From assembly GCF_036013955.1 (NCBI RefSeq), contig NZ_CP107903.1, positions 6,820,001 through 6,884,000 on the forward strand: 64,000 nt of DNA, written 5' to 3'. The translations under genes were made by a program, and so were the position numbers. Below, piece after piece: positions 17,897-26,317 of this stretch. Under the pieces are notes generated by a model. That model was not told the origin of the DNA and ran no database searches. It saw nothing but the letters and a program-made list of their open reading frames with translations. The DNA is from Streptomyces sp. NBC_00459 (GTDB taxonomy: Bacteria; Actinomycetota; Actinomycetes; Streptomycetales; Streptomycetaceae). The number at the start of each line of letters is the position of its first letter. Within the stretch, counting starts at the first letter, position 1.

Positions 17897-18186
17897 TCGT
17901 CGCCTTCTCCGTGACGCCTCTCGGCGTCGGCGAGGACGTGGGGGAGTACGTCGCCGACGCCGTCCGCGTCGTCCGCGAATCCGGCCTCCCCAACCGCACC
18001 GACGCCATGTTCACGTCCATCGAGGGCGACTGGGACGAGGTCATGGACGTCGTCAGACGTGCCGTCGCCGCCGTCGAGAAACGCGCGCCGCGCGTCTCCC
18101 TCGTCCTCAAGGCGGACATCCGCCCCGGAGTGACCGACGGTCTGACCTCCAAGGTGGAGACGGTGGAGCGCCACCTCTCCCCATGA
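17893..18186 (+). CDS. MTH1187-family thiamine-binding protein
   Basis: A 97-residue protein of the YqgV/MTH1187 family with the pattern VAFSVTPLGVGEDVGEYVADAV, NRTDAMFTSIEGDWDEVMDVV and VSLVLKADIRPG. Members form ferredoxin-like tetramers and some bind thiamine or its pyrimidine part. Starts inside the stop of the DUF3817 gene. No thiamine genes are nearby, so the ligand here is inferred from family only. Confidence 0.85.
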   Translation: MIVAFSVTPLGVGEDVGEYVADAVRVVRESGLPNRTDAMFTSIEGDWDEVMDVVRRAVAAVEKRAPRVSLVLKADIRPGVTDGLTSKVETVERHLSP

Positions 18187-18334
18187 TCTGCATGATCCGC
18201 ACCGGCTGACGGGCCCCTCTCGCCCGCTAAACCACCCCCGTGCACGCTCACCCGTCCGGACGCACCCAGGTCGACTCGCCGTCATATCTCCCCTTTGGTG
18301 GGGACATCGGCTCGTTCGATCACTGGAGGGCGCT

Positions 18335-20119
18335 GTGCGGCCGGAGGGCTACGACTACGACACCCACAGCCGACTCGCCGGACCCCTCAGCGAGGCCCCG
18401 GCCGGATCCCCGTACCAGGTGCGGTACGTCTCGCTCCTGTCCCGCGAGCCACGCCGAATACGCGCCGTCCTGCTCATGACCCTCGCGCCCCTGCTCACCG
18501 GCGCCCTGCTCGTCTACCTCGTCTGGCCCACCCACTGGGTGGAGCGCGAGGCCGGTGAGAGATGGATGGTCGATCTCGACATCGTGATGCTCGTCGCCAT
18601 CGGGCTGATCGAGCTGTTCATGGTCGTCAACGTGGTGTCCATCGCCCACGCCACGATGGTCGCCCGCGACCCCGTCCCCGTAGAACCCGAGTCCGGCACC
18701 CGCGTCGCCTTCCTCACCACGTACGTCCCCGGCAAGGAACCCCTCGCGATGGTCCGGGCCACCCTGGAAGGCGCGACCCGCGTCCACCACACCGGCCCCC
18801 TGGACGTCTGGCTCCTCGACGAGGGCGACGACGAGCAGGCCAGGGCGCTCTGCGCCGAGCTGGGCGTACGGCACTTCAGCCGGCACGGGGTCCCCGAGTG
18901 GAACCGGGACAAGGGCGTCCACAAGGCCCGTACCAAACACGGCAACTACAACGCGTGGATCGCCATGCACGGCGACGAGTACGACTTCTACGCCTCCGTG
19001 GACACCGACCACGTCCCGCTCCCCAACTTCCTGGAGCGGATGACGGGCTTCTTCCGCGACCCGGACGTCGCCTTCGTCGTCGGCCCCCAGGTGTACGGGA
19101 ACTACGCCCACCCCGTCACCAAGGCCGCCGAGTCGCAGCAGTTCCTCTTCCACGCGCTCATCCAGCGCGCCGGCAACCGCTACCGGGCCCCCATGTTCGT
19201 CGGCACCAACAACGTCGTACGCATCGCGGCCGTCAGACAGATCGGCGGACTGTGCGACTCCATCACCGAGGACATGGCCACGGGGTTCGAACTGCACCGC
19301 CGCCGCAATCCGCTCACCGGGCACCACTGGCGGTCCGTCTACACGCCCGACGTGCTCGCCGTCGGCGAGGGACCCGCCTCCTGGACCGACTTCTTCACCC
19401 AGCAGATGCGGTGGTCGCGCGGCACGTACGAGACGCTCTTCAAGCAGTACTGGAAGGCGCCCTTCACCATGCCCCCGGGCCGGCTCTTCTCGTACACGCT
19501 CATGCTCGTCTACTACCCGATGACCGCCGTCAACTGGTTCCTCGGCATTCTGAGCTGCTTCCTCTTCCTCTGGTTCGGGGCCTCCGGCACCCAGGTCGCC
19601 GCCTCCGTCTGGCTGATGCTCTACAGCGACGCCGCCGCCCTCCAGATCGGGCTGTACCTGTGGAACCGGCGGCACAACGTCTCGCCCCACGAGCCCGAGG
19701 GCTCCGGTGGGCTCGCCGGCATGGCGATGTCGGCGCTCTCCGCGCCGATCTACCTGAAGTCCTTCGGCGCGGCCCTGCTCCGCCGCCCCAGCCGGTTCGT
19801 CGTCACGCCCAAGGGTGGGGACGCCAGCCCCGACCGGCTGCTCACCTTCCGCGTCCACCTCTTCTGGGCCGCGTTCCTGGCGACCTCGCTCGTCGCCTCC
19901 GTCCATCTCGGCCACACCCATGTGGCCATGCGCACCTGGGCCGTCCTCGCCATGGCGATCTCCCTTGCCCCGGTCGGGGTGTGGATCGCCACCCGCCTCA
20001 AGAACCGCAGGGAAGCCAGGGAGAGCAGAGAAAGCAGAGAAAGCAGGGAGTGCGAGGAACCGGCGATCGCCACCGGCGCCGTCGCCCCGGTCTCCAGCAC
20101 CCCGACAGGAGGCAACTAG
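18335..20119 (+). CDS. GT2 cellulose synthase-like glycosyltransferase (CslA-like)
   Basis: A processive beta-glycan synthase of 594 residues. Two helices lie at about 42-64 and 81-106, then a cytoplasmic GT2 domain with VDTDHV (Asp223/Asp225), ITED (Asp313) and QQMRW (356-360), the D, DxD, D, QxxRW set. Four or so C-terminal helices follow. Start GTG 18335 has GGAGG a few bases upstream. The next gene is a GlxA-like copper oxidase 3 bp away, and a GH6 gene is convergent: the same trio as cslA-glxA-cslZ, which in S. lividans/S. coelicolor makes a tip-localised glycan needed for morphogenesis. The tail carries a 9-bp repeat encoding Arg-Glu-Ser units. I do not assign the symbol because this may be a paralogue of the classical cslA. 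Confidence 0.9.
   Translation: MRPEGYDYDTHSRLAGPLSEAPAGSPYQVRYVSLLSREPRRIRAVLLMTLAPLLTGALLVYLVWPTHWVEREAGERWMVDLDIVMLVAIGLIELFMVVNVVSIAHATMVARDPVPVEPESGTRVAFLTTYVPGKEPLAMVRATLEGATRVHHTGPLDVWLLDEGDDEQARALCAELGVRHFSRHGVPEWNRDKGVHKARTKHGNYNAWIAMHGDEYDFYASVDTDHVPLPNFLERMTGFFRDPDVAFVVGPQVYGNYAHPVTKAAESQQFLFHALIQRAGNRYRAPMFVGTNNVVRIAAVRQIGGLCDSITEDMATGFELHRRRNPLTGHHWRSVYTPDVLAVGEGPASWTDFFTQQMRWSRGTYETLFKQYWKAPFTMPPGRLFSYTLMLVYYPMTAVNWFLGILSCFLFLWFGASGTQVAASVWLMLYSDAAALQIGLYLWNRRHNVSPHEPEGSGGLAGMAMSALSAPIYLKSFGAALLRRPSRFVVTPKGGDASPDRLLTFRVHLFWAAFLATSLVASVHLGHTHVAMRTWAVLAMAISLAPVGVWIATRLKNRREARESRESRESRECEEPAIATGAVAPVSSTPTGGN
20012..20050 (+). repeat. 9-bp tandem repeat in the GT2 3' end
   Basis: Four imperfect copies of GAAAGCAGA/GAGAGCAGA-type units (20012-20047, plus a partial GAG) encode a charged tail of Glu-Ser-Arg triplets at the cytoplasmic C-terminus of the glycosyltransferase. 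Slippage here would change the tail by three residues per unit. Confidence 0.8.
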
Positions 20120-20122
20120 GCC

Positions 20123-22087
20123 ATGGCCTTCCAACCGTCGAAGAAGACCAAGAAGACCAAGAAGACCGTCCTGGGCATCGGAGGCGTCGCCCTCCTCGCC
20201 GGTCTCAACGCTCCCGCCGTGCTCGGCTTCGCCGGCGAGCGCTACCACGAGTACAAGATCGCCCAGCCCGGATACAAAGCGAAGTACGGCTCCTGGAGCG
20301 CGATCGACATCCCCGAGGAGTTCCGCACCAACGCCATCCACGCGGCCCTGCTCCACACCGGCAAGGTCCTGATCGTCGCGGGCTCGGGCAACGAGCAGAA
20401 GAAGTTCGACAAGGGGTCCTTCGACACGATCCTCTGGGACCCGAGGACGGACACCTTCAGGAAGATCGCCACCCCCGACGACTTCTTCTGCGCCGGACAC
20501 GCCCAACTCCCCGACGGACGGCTCCTGGTGGCCGGCGGCACCGCCCGCTACGAACTCCTCGACGGCGAGGTCGAGCGGGCCGGCGGCGGAATGCGCGTCA
20601 AGAACGAGAACCCCGACAAACCGGTGGTCCTGAAGAAGGGCACCCGCTTCCGCTCGCCCGCCGGGGTCGAGTACGTCAGCCGGTTCGACGTCACCGTCCC
20701 CAAGGCGAAGCGCACCCAGAAGATCACGTACAACGCGGCCGGGGTCATGCAGCCCTGGGTGACGAAGGTCGTCCCGAGCGAGGCCCGCGTCTTCGTCGAG
20801 GCGGCCGAGGCCGGGCCCGTTTCGATCACCGCCAAGCAGGCGCAGTACGAGATCGTCGGCCTGAAGGGCAAGGACGCGGACAACACGTACGGCCTCTCCG
20901 AGAAGATCACCATGGACAAGCAGGACTTCCAGGGGATCAGAGCGGCGTACGAGTTCGATCCGAAGGCCGAGAGGTACATCCCCGTCGACCCGATGGACAA
21001 GGCACGCTGGTACCCGACCCTCGTCGGCCTCGACGACGGACGGGTCCTGGCCGTCTCCGGTCTCGACGACGTCGGGGCGATCGACCCCGGGGACAACGAG
21101 ATCTACGACCCGAAGACCAAGAAGTGGACCCCGGGCCCCAAGCGCTACTTCCCCACCTATCCCGCCCTCTTCCTCACCAAGGGCGGCAAGCTGTTCTACC
21201 CGGCCTCCAACGCCGGCTACGGACCCGCCACCCTGGGCCGCGTGCCCGGCCTGTGGGACCTGGAGAAGAACACCTTCGAGAAGGTGCCGGGCCTCACGGA
21301 CGCCGACAAGACCGAGACCTCCGCCTCGGTGCTGCTGCCACCCGCGCAGGACCAGAAGGTGATGATCCTGGGCGGCGGAGGTGTCGGCGAGTCGAAGAAG
21401 GCGACGCGGCGCACGGCCGTGATCGACCTGAAGAAGGACAACCCGGTCTTCGAGGCGGGCCCCGACCTCCCCCAGGGCACGCGCTACCTGAACAGCGTCC
21501 TGATGCCGGACGACACCGTGTTCACGTCCAACGGCTCCGCCGACTACCGGGGCCGCAGCGGCAGCAACATCCTCAAGGCACAGTTCTACGACCCCAAGAC
21601 GAACGCGTTCCGGGCGGCGGCCTCCCCGAAGGTGGGCCGCAACTACCACTCCGAGGCGCTGCTCCTGCCCGACGGCCGGGTCGCCACCTTCGGCTCCGAC
21701 CCGCTCTACGACAACCAGCAGAACACCAAGCTCGGCCACTTCGAGCAGCGGATGGAGATCTTCACCCCGCCCGCGCTGCACAAGAACGGCAAGAACCGTC
21801 CCGTACTCGGGGACGGCCCCCAGGAGGTGGACAAGCACGGCCGCGCGACGTTCGAGTCGGCCCACCCCGAACGGGTGTCCAAGGCCCGTCTGATGCGCCC
21901 CAGCGCGGTCACCCACACGACGGACGTCGAACAGCGCTCCATCGACCTCCCCCTCAGCAGGGACCGCACCTCGGTGACGGTCGACGTACCGAAGGACCGG
22001 ACGCTGGTGCCGCCCGGCTGGTACATGCTGTTCGTGACGGACGCGAAGGGGACGCCGTCGGAGGCGAAGTGGCTCCAGGTGAGGTGA
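20123..22087 (+). CDS. GlxA-like copper radical oxidase (galactose-oxidase family)
   Basis: A 654-residue membrane-anchored oxidase with a lysine-rich N-terminus (KKTKKTKKTKK) and a single hydrophobic anchor at about 15-36, then a seven-blade Kelch-like propeller and a DUF1929 C-terminal domain. The radical-copper site is intact by alignment with galactose oxidase and GlxA: Cys123 (FFCAGH) and Tyr297 (ARWYPT) for the thioether cofactor with the GlxA-type Trp296, and Tyr508-His509 (GRNYHS) and His598 (AVTHTT) as copper ligands. GlxA oxidises the nascent glycan made by CslA. Sequence blocks are shared with S. coelicolor GlxA but many positions differ (memory-based), so this may be a second type. 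Coupled to the GT2 gene 3 bp upstream. Confidence 0.92.
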   Translation: MAFQPSKKTKKTKKTVLGIGGVALLAGLNAPAVLGFAGERYHEYKIAQPGYKAKYGSWSAIDIPEEFRTNAIHAALLHTGKVLIVAGSGNEQKKFDKGSFDTILWDPRTDTFRKIATPDDFFCAGHAQLPDGRLLVAGGTARYELLDGEVERAGGGMRVKNENPDKPVVLKKGTRFRSPAGVEYVSRFDVTVPKAKRTQKITYNAAGVMQPWVTKVVPSEARVFVEAAEAGPVSITAKQAQYEIVGLKGKDADNTYGLSEKITMDKQDFQGIRAAYEFDPKAERYIPVDPMDKARWYPTLVGLDDGRVLAVSGLDDVGAIDPGDNEIYDPKTKKWTPGPKRYFPTYPALFLTKGGKLFYPASNAGYGPATLGRVPGLWDLEKNTFEKVPGLTDADKTETSASVLLPPAQDQKVMILGGGGVGESKKATRRTAVIDLKKDNPVFEAGPDLPQGTRYLNSVLMPDDTVFTSNGSADYRGRSGSNILKAQFYDPKTNAFRAAASPKVGRNYHSEALLLPDGRVATFGSDPLYDNQQNTKLGHFEQRMEIFTPPALHKNGKNRPVLGDGPQEVDKHGRATFESAHPERVSKARLMRPSAVTHTTDVEQRSIDLPLSRDRTSVTVDVPKDRTLVPPGWYMLFVTDAKGTPSEAKWLQVR

Positions 22088-22102
22088 ACAGCCGTATCGG
22101 GC

Positions 22103-23122
22103 CTACCGCGTACGGGAGTTGCGGGCCAGGCCGAGCGCGTACTCGGGCCACCACCGCCCGGCCGCCGGTCCGCCCCGGCACTCGCCGTCCGACTCGCCGG
22201 GCCGCTTGATCCACAGATAGGCGTCGAGGGCGCGCTCGCCGGTGCGGGTGGTCGGGCGGGTGCCCAGGGCGCGTCCCGGCGGGTTGCACCAGGCATCGCT
22301 CCGGTCGCCGCCCAGCGGCCCGTTCCCGTTGCGGCTGCTGTCGACGACGAAGTGCTTGCCGCCTAGGGCGTGGGAGAGGGCGACCCCGTACTTCCGGGTC
22401 GCCACGTCCGTCTGGAAGTTGGAGACGTTCAGCGCGAAACCGTCGGCCCGTGCGATCCCGGCCCGCCGCAGCGGTTCGACGAGCTTCGACGGCTCCTCGA
22501 TCCAGTCGGGGTTCCCGGCGTCCAGATACACCTTTGTACGGGGCTGCCGCTTGAGCCGCGCCACGGCCTCCCCGAGCAGCCGCTCACGCTCGGCGTGGTA
22601 CTCGCCGGGCGTGCAGCCGTCCACTACATGCGCGACCGCGTCCGGTTCGAGGACGACCAGCGCCCGGCTGTCCCCGAGTGCTTCGGCGAACCGCCCGATC
22701 CACGCCCGGTAGGCGTCCGCGTCACCGGCCCCGCCCGCCGAGTGCTGACCGCAGTCGCGGTGCGGAATGTTGTACGCCACGAAGATGGTCGTACGCCCTT
22801 CCCGCGCCGCTGCCTCGGTGGCGGCCCGGATCACCGGCACCGGATCGTCGCCGGCGGGCCACAGCGCGGCGGGCTGCTCGGCGATCCGCCGCAGCAGCCG
22901 CGCCTCCTTCGCGCGGCCCTGCCGCTGCCAGAGCCGGACCTGGCGGGCGGCGGGGCCCGCCGGATCGACCCAGAACAGCCGGTCCCCGTCGGTGGAGGCT
23001 TCCTTGGTGGCACCACTGACGACGGCCGCCTCGCCCACCCCGGGCGCGGCGGCGCAACCCGCCGTGAGCCCGAGCGCCGCGAGTACCGCGAGTACCGCGA
23101 GGGTGGGGATCAGCCGGGACAT
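22103..23122 (-). CDS. GH6-family glycoside hydrolase lipoprotein (CslZ-like)
   Basis: A 339-residue secreted lipoprotein: signal helix then lipobox LTAGC. The GH6 catalytic core is clear: FVAYNIPHRDCGQHS, the acid motif LEPDAVAHV, VYLDAGNPDW, FALNVSNFQT, FVVDSSRNGNGP and the WIKRPGESDGEC block. It hydrolyses beta-1,4-glucan. Convergent with the copper oxidase gene, 15 bp apart, it completes a synthase/oxidase/hydrolase set, so its natural substrate may be the glycan made by the GT2 neighbour rather than plant cellulose. Start ATG 23122 gives the expected signal sequence. Confidence 0.9.
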   Translation of the reverse strand: MSRLIPTLAVLAVLAALGLTAGCAAAPGVGEAAVVSGATKEASTDGDRLFWVDPAGPAARQVRLWQRQGRAKEARLLRRIAEQPAALWPAGDDPVPVIRAATEAAAREGRTTIFVAYNIPHRDCGQHSAGGAGDADAYRAWIGRFAEALGDSRALVVLEPDAVAHVVDGCTPGEYHAERERLLGEAVARLKRQPRTKVYLDAGNPDWIEEPSKLVEPLRRAGIARADGFALNVSNFQTDVATRKYGVALSHALGGKHFVVDSSRNGNGPLGGDRSDAWCNPPGRALGTRPTTRTGERALDAYLWIKRPGESDGECRGGPAAGRWWPEYALGLARNSRTR

Positions 23123-23293
23123 ACGGCTCCCTTGGGTGAGGTGACGATCAGTCAGTAATCCTGACATAAGTGGAGTAACCATTACGTATACGACACCGGG
23201 ACGGCCGAGGTCCCTGGGCTGGGTCCGACCGGGCCGGACCGAAGGGCGAGACAGGGCTGACCGCGATGTGACCGGCCGGTAAGGTCTGGTGCC

Positions 23294-23803
23294 GTGCCGA
23301 AGCCGCTCAGTCTCCCCTTCGACCCCATCGCCCGCGCCGACGAACTGTGGAAGCAGCGCTGGGGAAACGTCCCGTCCATGGCCGCGATCACCTCGATCAT
23401 GCGCGCGCAGCAGATTCTGCTCGCGGAGGTCGACGCGGTGGTGAAGCCGTACGGTCTGACGTTCGCGCGGTACGAGGCGCTGGTGCTGCTCACCTTCTCC
23501 AAGGCGGGCGAGCTGCCGATGTCCAAGATCGGTGAGCGTCTGATGGTCCACCCGACCTCGGTCACCAACACCGTGGACCGCCTGGTGAAGTCGGGCCTGG
23601 TCGCCAGACGCCCCAACCCGAACGACGGCCGCGGCACCCTCGCCACGATCACCGAGAAGGGCCGCGAGACGGTCGACGCGGCGACCCGCGACCTGATGGC
23701 GATGGACTTCGGCCTCGGCGTGTACGACGCGGAGGAGTGCGCGGAGATCTTCGCGATGTTGCGGCCGCTGCGGGTGGCTGCGAGCGACTTCGACGAGGAG
23801 TAG
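23294..23803 (+). CDS. MarR-family transcriptional regulator
   Basis: A 169-residue winged-helix regulator starting at GTG 23294 (MPKPLSLPFDPI). The core is LTFARYEALVLLTFSKAGELPMS..IGERLMVHPTSVTNTVDRLVKSGLVARR, with the wing NPNDGRGTLATIT. Divergent from the GH6 gene; the gap contains GTCAGTAATCCTGAC (23151-23165), a perfect 5-bp-arm inverted repeat that could be an operator. Effector unknown. Confidence 0.9.
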   Translation: MPKPLSLPFDPIARADELWKQRWGNVPSMAAITSIMRAQQILLAEVDAVVKPYGLTFARYEALVLLTFSKAGELPMSKIGERLMVHPTSVTNTVDRLVKSGLVARRPNPNDGRGTLATITEKGRETVDAATRDLMAMDFGLGVYDAEECAEIFAMLRPLRVAASDFDEE

Positions 23804-23879
23804 GGCAGGGCGGCAGAGGCACCGGTGGCGACCGGGGCCGCCGGAAGATCGCTGGAAACCTCTGGTTACGCTCGTACGC

Positions 23880-24218
23880 ATGAAGAAGAGCGTGTTGACC
23901 CGCTACCGCGTCATGGCCTACGTCACCGGTGTGCTGCTGGTTCTGCTGACCCTCGGAGTGATCGCCAAGTACGCGCTGAAGCTCGACGGCGCCGACGGCT
24001 TCACGAGTGTCGTCGGTATCGCGCACGGCTGGCTGTACGTCGTGTACCTGGTGTTCGCCTTCGATCTGGGCTCCAAGGCGAAGTGGCCGGTCCGCAAGCA
24101 ACTGTGGGTCCTGCTCGCCGGCACCGTTCCCACCGCCGCGTTCTTCGTCGAGCGGCAGGTCAGCCGCGAGCTGGCGGCACAGCTCGCGGAGCCGACGCCG
24201 GTGGTTGCCAAGGCGTAA
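23880..24218 (+). CDS. DUF3817 integral membrane protein, second copy
   Basis: A 112-residue membrane protein with three helices and the DUF3817 pattern (VVGIAHGWLYVVYLVFAFDLG, then TAAFFVERQV). Paralogue of 17537-17896. It follows the MarR gene by 76 bp and is convergent with the TetR gene. Function unknown; in other actinobacteria it also sits by MarR genes. Confidence 0.88.
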   Translation: MKKSVLTRYRVMAYVTGVLLVLLTLGVIAKYALKLDGADGFTSVVGIAHGWLYVVYLVFAFDLGSKAKWPVRKQLWVLLAGTVPTAAFFVERQVSRELAAQLAEPTPVVAKA

Positions 24219-24236
24219 CCGCTACAGCCGTAACCG

Positions 24237-24854
24237 CTACGGGTTGCGGCCCAGCCCCAGCACCAGCACCCGGGTGAAGGCTCCCGCCCACTCCGGGTCC
24301 ACCGGCTCCGCGCTCACCAGGGTGCGGTGCACCACCGCGCCCGCGACCATGTCGAAGATCAGGTCCACCGTGCGGGCGGCCTCCTCCGGGTCTGTTTCCG
24401 GGGGGAGTTCGCCGCGCTGCTGCGCGCGGGCGCGGCCTTCCAGGACCAGGCGTTTCTGGCGGTCCACGATCGACGCCCGGATGCGTTCCCGCAGCGCGTC
24501 GTCGTGCGTCGACTCCGCGACCACCGCCATCAGACCGCTCTTCGTCTCCGGGCGCACCAGGATCGCCGCGAACTGGAGGACGACACCCTCGATGTCGGCG
24601 GCGAGGCTGCCCCGGTCGGGCATCTCCAGTTCGTCGAAGAGGGCCGCGACCGCGTCGACGACCAGTTCGTTCTTGCCGGGCCAGCGGCGGTAGAGGGTCG
24701 TCTTCGCCACCCCCGCGCGCGTCGCCACGTCTCCCAACGTCAGCTTTGACCAGCCCAGTTCGACCAGCGCGTCCCGCGTCGCCGCCAGGATCGCCGCGTC
24801 CGCGGTGGCGCTCCGGGGGCGTCCCGTACGGCTGACGGGCGTGCGGCTCTGCAT
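24237..24854 (-). CDS. TetR-family transcriptional regulator
   Basis: A 205-residue repressor. The HTH is at about 30-55 (TLGDVATRAGVAKTTLYRRWPGKNELV), with a TetR C-terminal domain of the kind seen in tetracyclin_rep-like drug regulators. Start ATG 24854; a GTG-type extension of 7 codons is possible. A 7-3-7 palindrome at 24955-24971, in the divergent gap before the thioredoxin-like gene, is the likely operator. Confidence 0.9.
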   Translation of the reverse strand: MQSRTPVSRTGRPRSATADAAILAATRDALVELGWSKLTLGDVATRAGVAKTTLYRRWPGKNELVVDAVAALFDELEMPDRGSLAADIEGVVLQFAAILVRPETKSGLMAVVAESTHDDALRERIRASIVDRQKRLVLEGRARAQQRGELPPETDPEEAARTVDLIFDMVAGAVVHRTLVSAEPVDPEWAGAFTRVLVLGLGRNP

Positions 24855-24954
24855 TGGATGACCATAACCGGCCAATCCCGTCCTGTGAGGGTCGTGAGCG
24901 AGGTCACTCCGAGGTGCTCTGGGGGTGCTTCACAGGAGGCTGCCACTGCCGTTA

Positions 24955-24971
24955 CGCTACGACTCGTAGCG
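24955..24971. promoter_or_regulatory. TetR-type operator palindrome
   Basis: CGCTACGACTCGTAGCG is a perfect 7-bp-arm inverted repeat (CGCTACG/CGTAGCG) about 100 bp upstream of the tetR start and 89 bp before the divergent thioredoxin-like gene. The TACGNNNCGTA core is common in TetR-family operators. It probably controls tetR and possibly its neighbour. Confidence 0.6.
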
Positions 24972-25059
24972 AAAGCGATGGCCATCGACCAGAGATCAAC
25001 CAGGACCGCTTTTCACAACGCCTTTCACATGGGCGCACCGAACGGGGGAGGATAGACGC

Positions 25060-26040
25060 ATGCAGCCACGGAACATGTCCATGAGCGGGGTCGTCGACCT
25101 CGCCGCGGTGAAGGCGGCCCAGGAGGCCAAGTCGAAGGCGGAGCAGGCGCGCGCCGAAGCCGCCCGGCAGGGCGGGGGAGGGGGCGTGTCGCCGGCCGAC
25201 CTCGTCATCGACGTAGATGAGGCCGGGTTCGAACTCGACGTCCTGCAGCGGTCCACCGAGGTGCCCGTCGTCATCGACTTCTGGGCCGAGTGGTGCGAGC
25301 CGTGCAAGCAGTTGAGCCCCGTTCTCGAACGGCTGGCCGTCGAGTACAACGGGCGCTTCGTCCTCGCCAAGATCGACGTCGACGCCAACCAGATGCTGAT
25401 GCAGCAGTTCGGCATCCAGGGGATTCCGGCCGTCTTCGCCGTCGTCGCCGGTCAGGCACTGCCCCTCTTCCAGGGTGCCGCCGGTGAACAGCAGATCCGC
25501 CAGACCCTCGATCAGCTCGTGCAGGTCGCCGAGCAGCGCTTCGGGCTCACCGGCCTCGTCGTCGACGCGGATGCCGCACCCGGCGACCGGCCCGTCGCCG
25601 CCGCTCCCCAGGACCCGGTCGGGCCGTACGACGCGTTGCTCGAAGCCGCCGTGCAGGCCCTGGACGCGGGGGACCTGGGTGGTGCGGTGCAGGCGTACAG
25701 GAACGTGCTGAGCGACGACCCCGGGAACACGGAGGCCAAGCTCGGTCTCGTCCAGGCCGAGTTGCTTCAGCGGGTGCAGGGAGTCGATCCGCAGCAGGTC
25801 CGCAAGGACGCCGCCGAGAAGCCGAAGGACCCGACGGCGCAGATCGTCGCCGCCGACCTGGATCTGGTGGGCGGCCATGTCGAGGACGCGTTCGGGCGGC
25901 TCATCGAGACGGTGGGGCGTACGGCGGGCGACGACCGCGATGCCGTACGGCTGCGGCTGCTGGAGCTGTTCGAGGTCGTCGGCGCGGATGATCCACGGGT
26001 CGCCGCGGCCCGGCGGGCGCTGGCACGGGCGTTGTTCTGA
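25060..26040 (+). CDS. tetratricopeptide thioredoxin, YbbN/CnoX type
   Basis: A 326-residue protein: an Ala/Glu-rich N-terminal helix (1-45), a thioredoxin domain (50-160) with active site WCEPC (Cys79, Cys82), and a C-terminal TPR-like region (190-325). This is the architecture of YbbN/CnoX, a co-chaperone that binds oxidised or unfolded proteins and hands them to DnaK/GroEL; E. coli YbbN lacks a CxxC while this one keeps it, so redox activity is likely. The gene is alone on the plus strand, followed by a possible terminator at 26062-26092. Confidence 0.88.
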   Translation: MQPRNMSMSGVVDLAAVKAAQEAKSKAEQARAEAARQGGGGGVSPADLVIDVDEAGFELDVLQRSTEVPVVIDFWAEWCEPCKQLSPVLERLAVEYNGRFVLAKIDVDANQMLMQQFGIQGIPAVFAVVAGQALPLFQGAAGEQQIRQTLDQLVQVAEQRFGLTGLVVDADAAPGDRPVAAAPQDPVGPYDALLEAAVQALDAGDLGGAVQAYRNVLSDDPGNTEAKLGLVQAELLQRVQGVDPQQVRKDAAEKPKDPTAQIVAADLDLVGGHVEDAFGRLIETVGRTAGDDRDAVRLRLLELFEVVGADDPRVAAARRALARALF

Positions 26041-26061
26041 CCGATCGGTAGGGGTGAGTGG

Positions 26062-26092
26062 CAGGTCACAGTTCGATCAGTGGTCTGACCTG
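26062..26092 (+). terminator. possible terminator after the thioredoxin-like gene
   Basis: CAGGTCA (26062-26068) pairs with TGACCTG (26086-26092) across a 17-nt loop, 21 bp after the stop codon. The stem is short and there is no U-tract, so the call is tentative. Confidence 0.4.
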
Positions 26093-26190
26093 TCGCTAAA
26101 CACCATGACGCGTGTTGTCAGCGTGAAGAATTTGTCGATCGGGTGCTCATGCGGCCGCACTTTGCCAAATCTTGGTAATTGCGGCCGCTG

Positions 26191-26203
26191 TTACTTGTAG
26201 TAA
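26191..26203. promoter_or_regulatory. TTACT-N3-AGTAA inverted repeat
   Basis: TTACTTGTAGTAA has 5-bp arms identical to those of the stronger palindrome at 26318-26335, 127 bp downstream. Two related sites in one intergenic region suggest binding by the same regulator. Unverified. Confidence 0.35.
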
Positions 26204-26317
26204 GCCAGAGGCGTCGTACTGTCGGGTTTGCTGCATGAAGTTGCCGGTTTGTCACCCCCCTGAGGGCCACCCAGCGTTGTCGGGTGACACCGGCGGGTCG
26301 CCGCTCGGTTATCTGCC

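Noticed and set aside
18320..21916. A 1198-codon open frame on the minus strand across the GT2 and oxidase genes
   Set aside because: It is antisense to two genes with intact motifs. Long antisense frames are expected in high-GC DNA, and its composition (Gly/Val/Asp/Arg, no motifs) is that of a shadow.
18562..22209. A 1215-codon plus-strand frame overlapping the same two genes
   Set aside because: It is Arg/Pro/His-rich as expected of the wrong frame, and spans two real genes and their junction.
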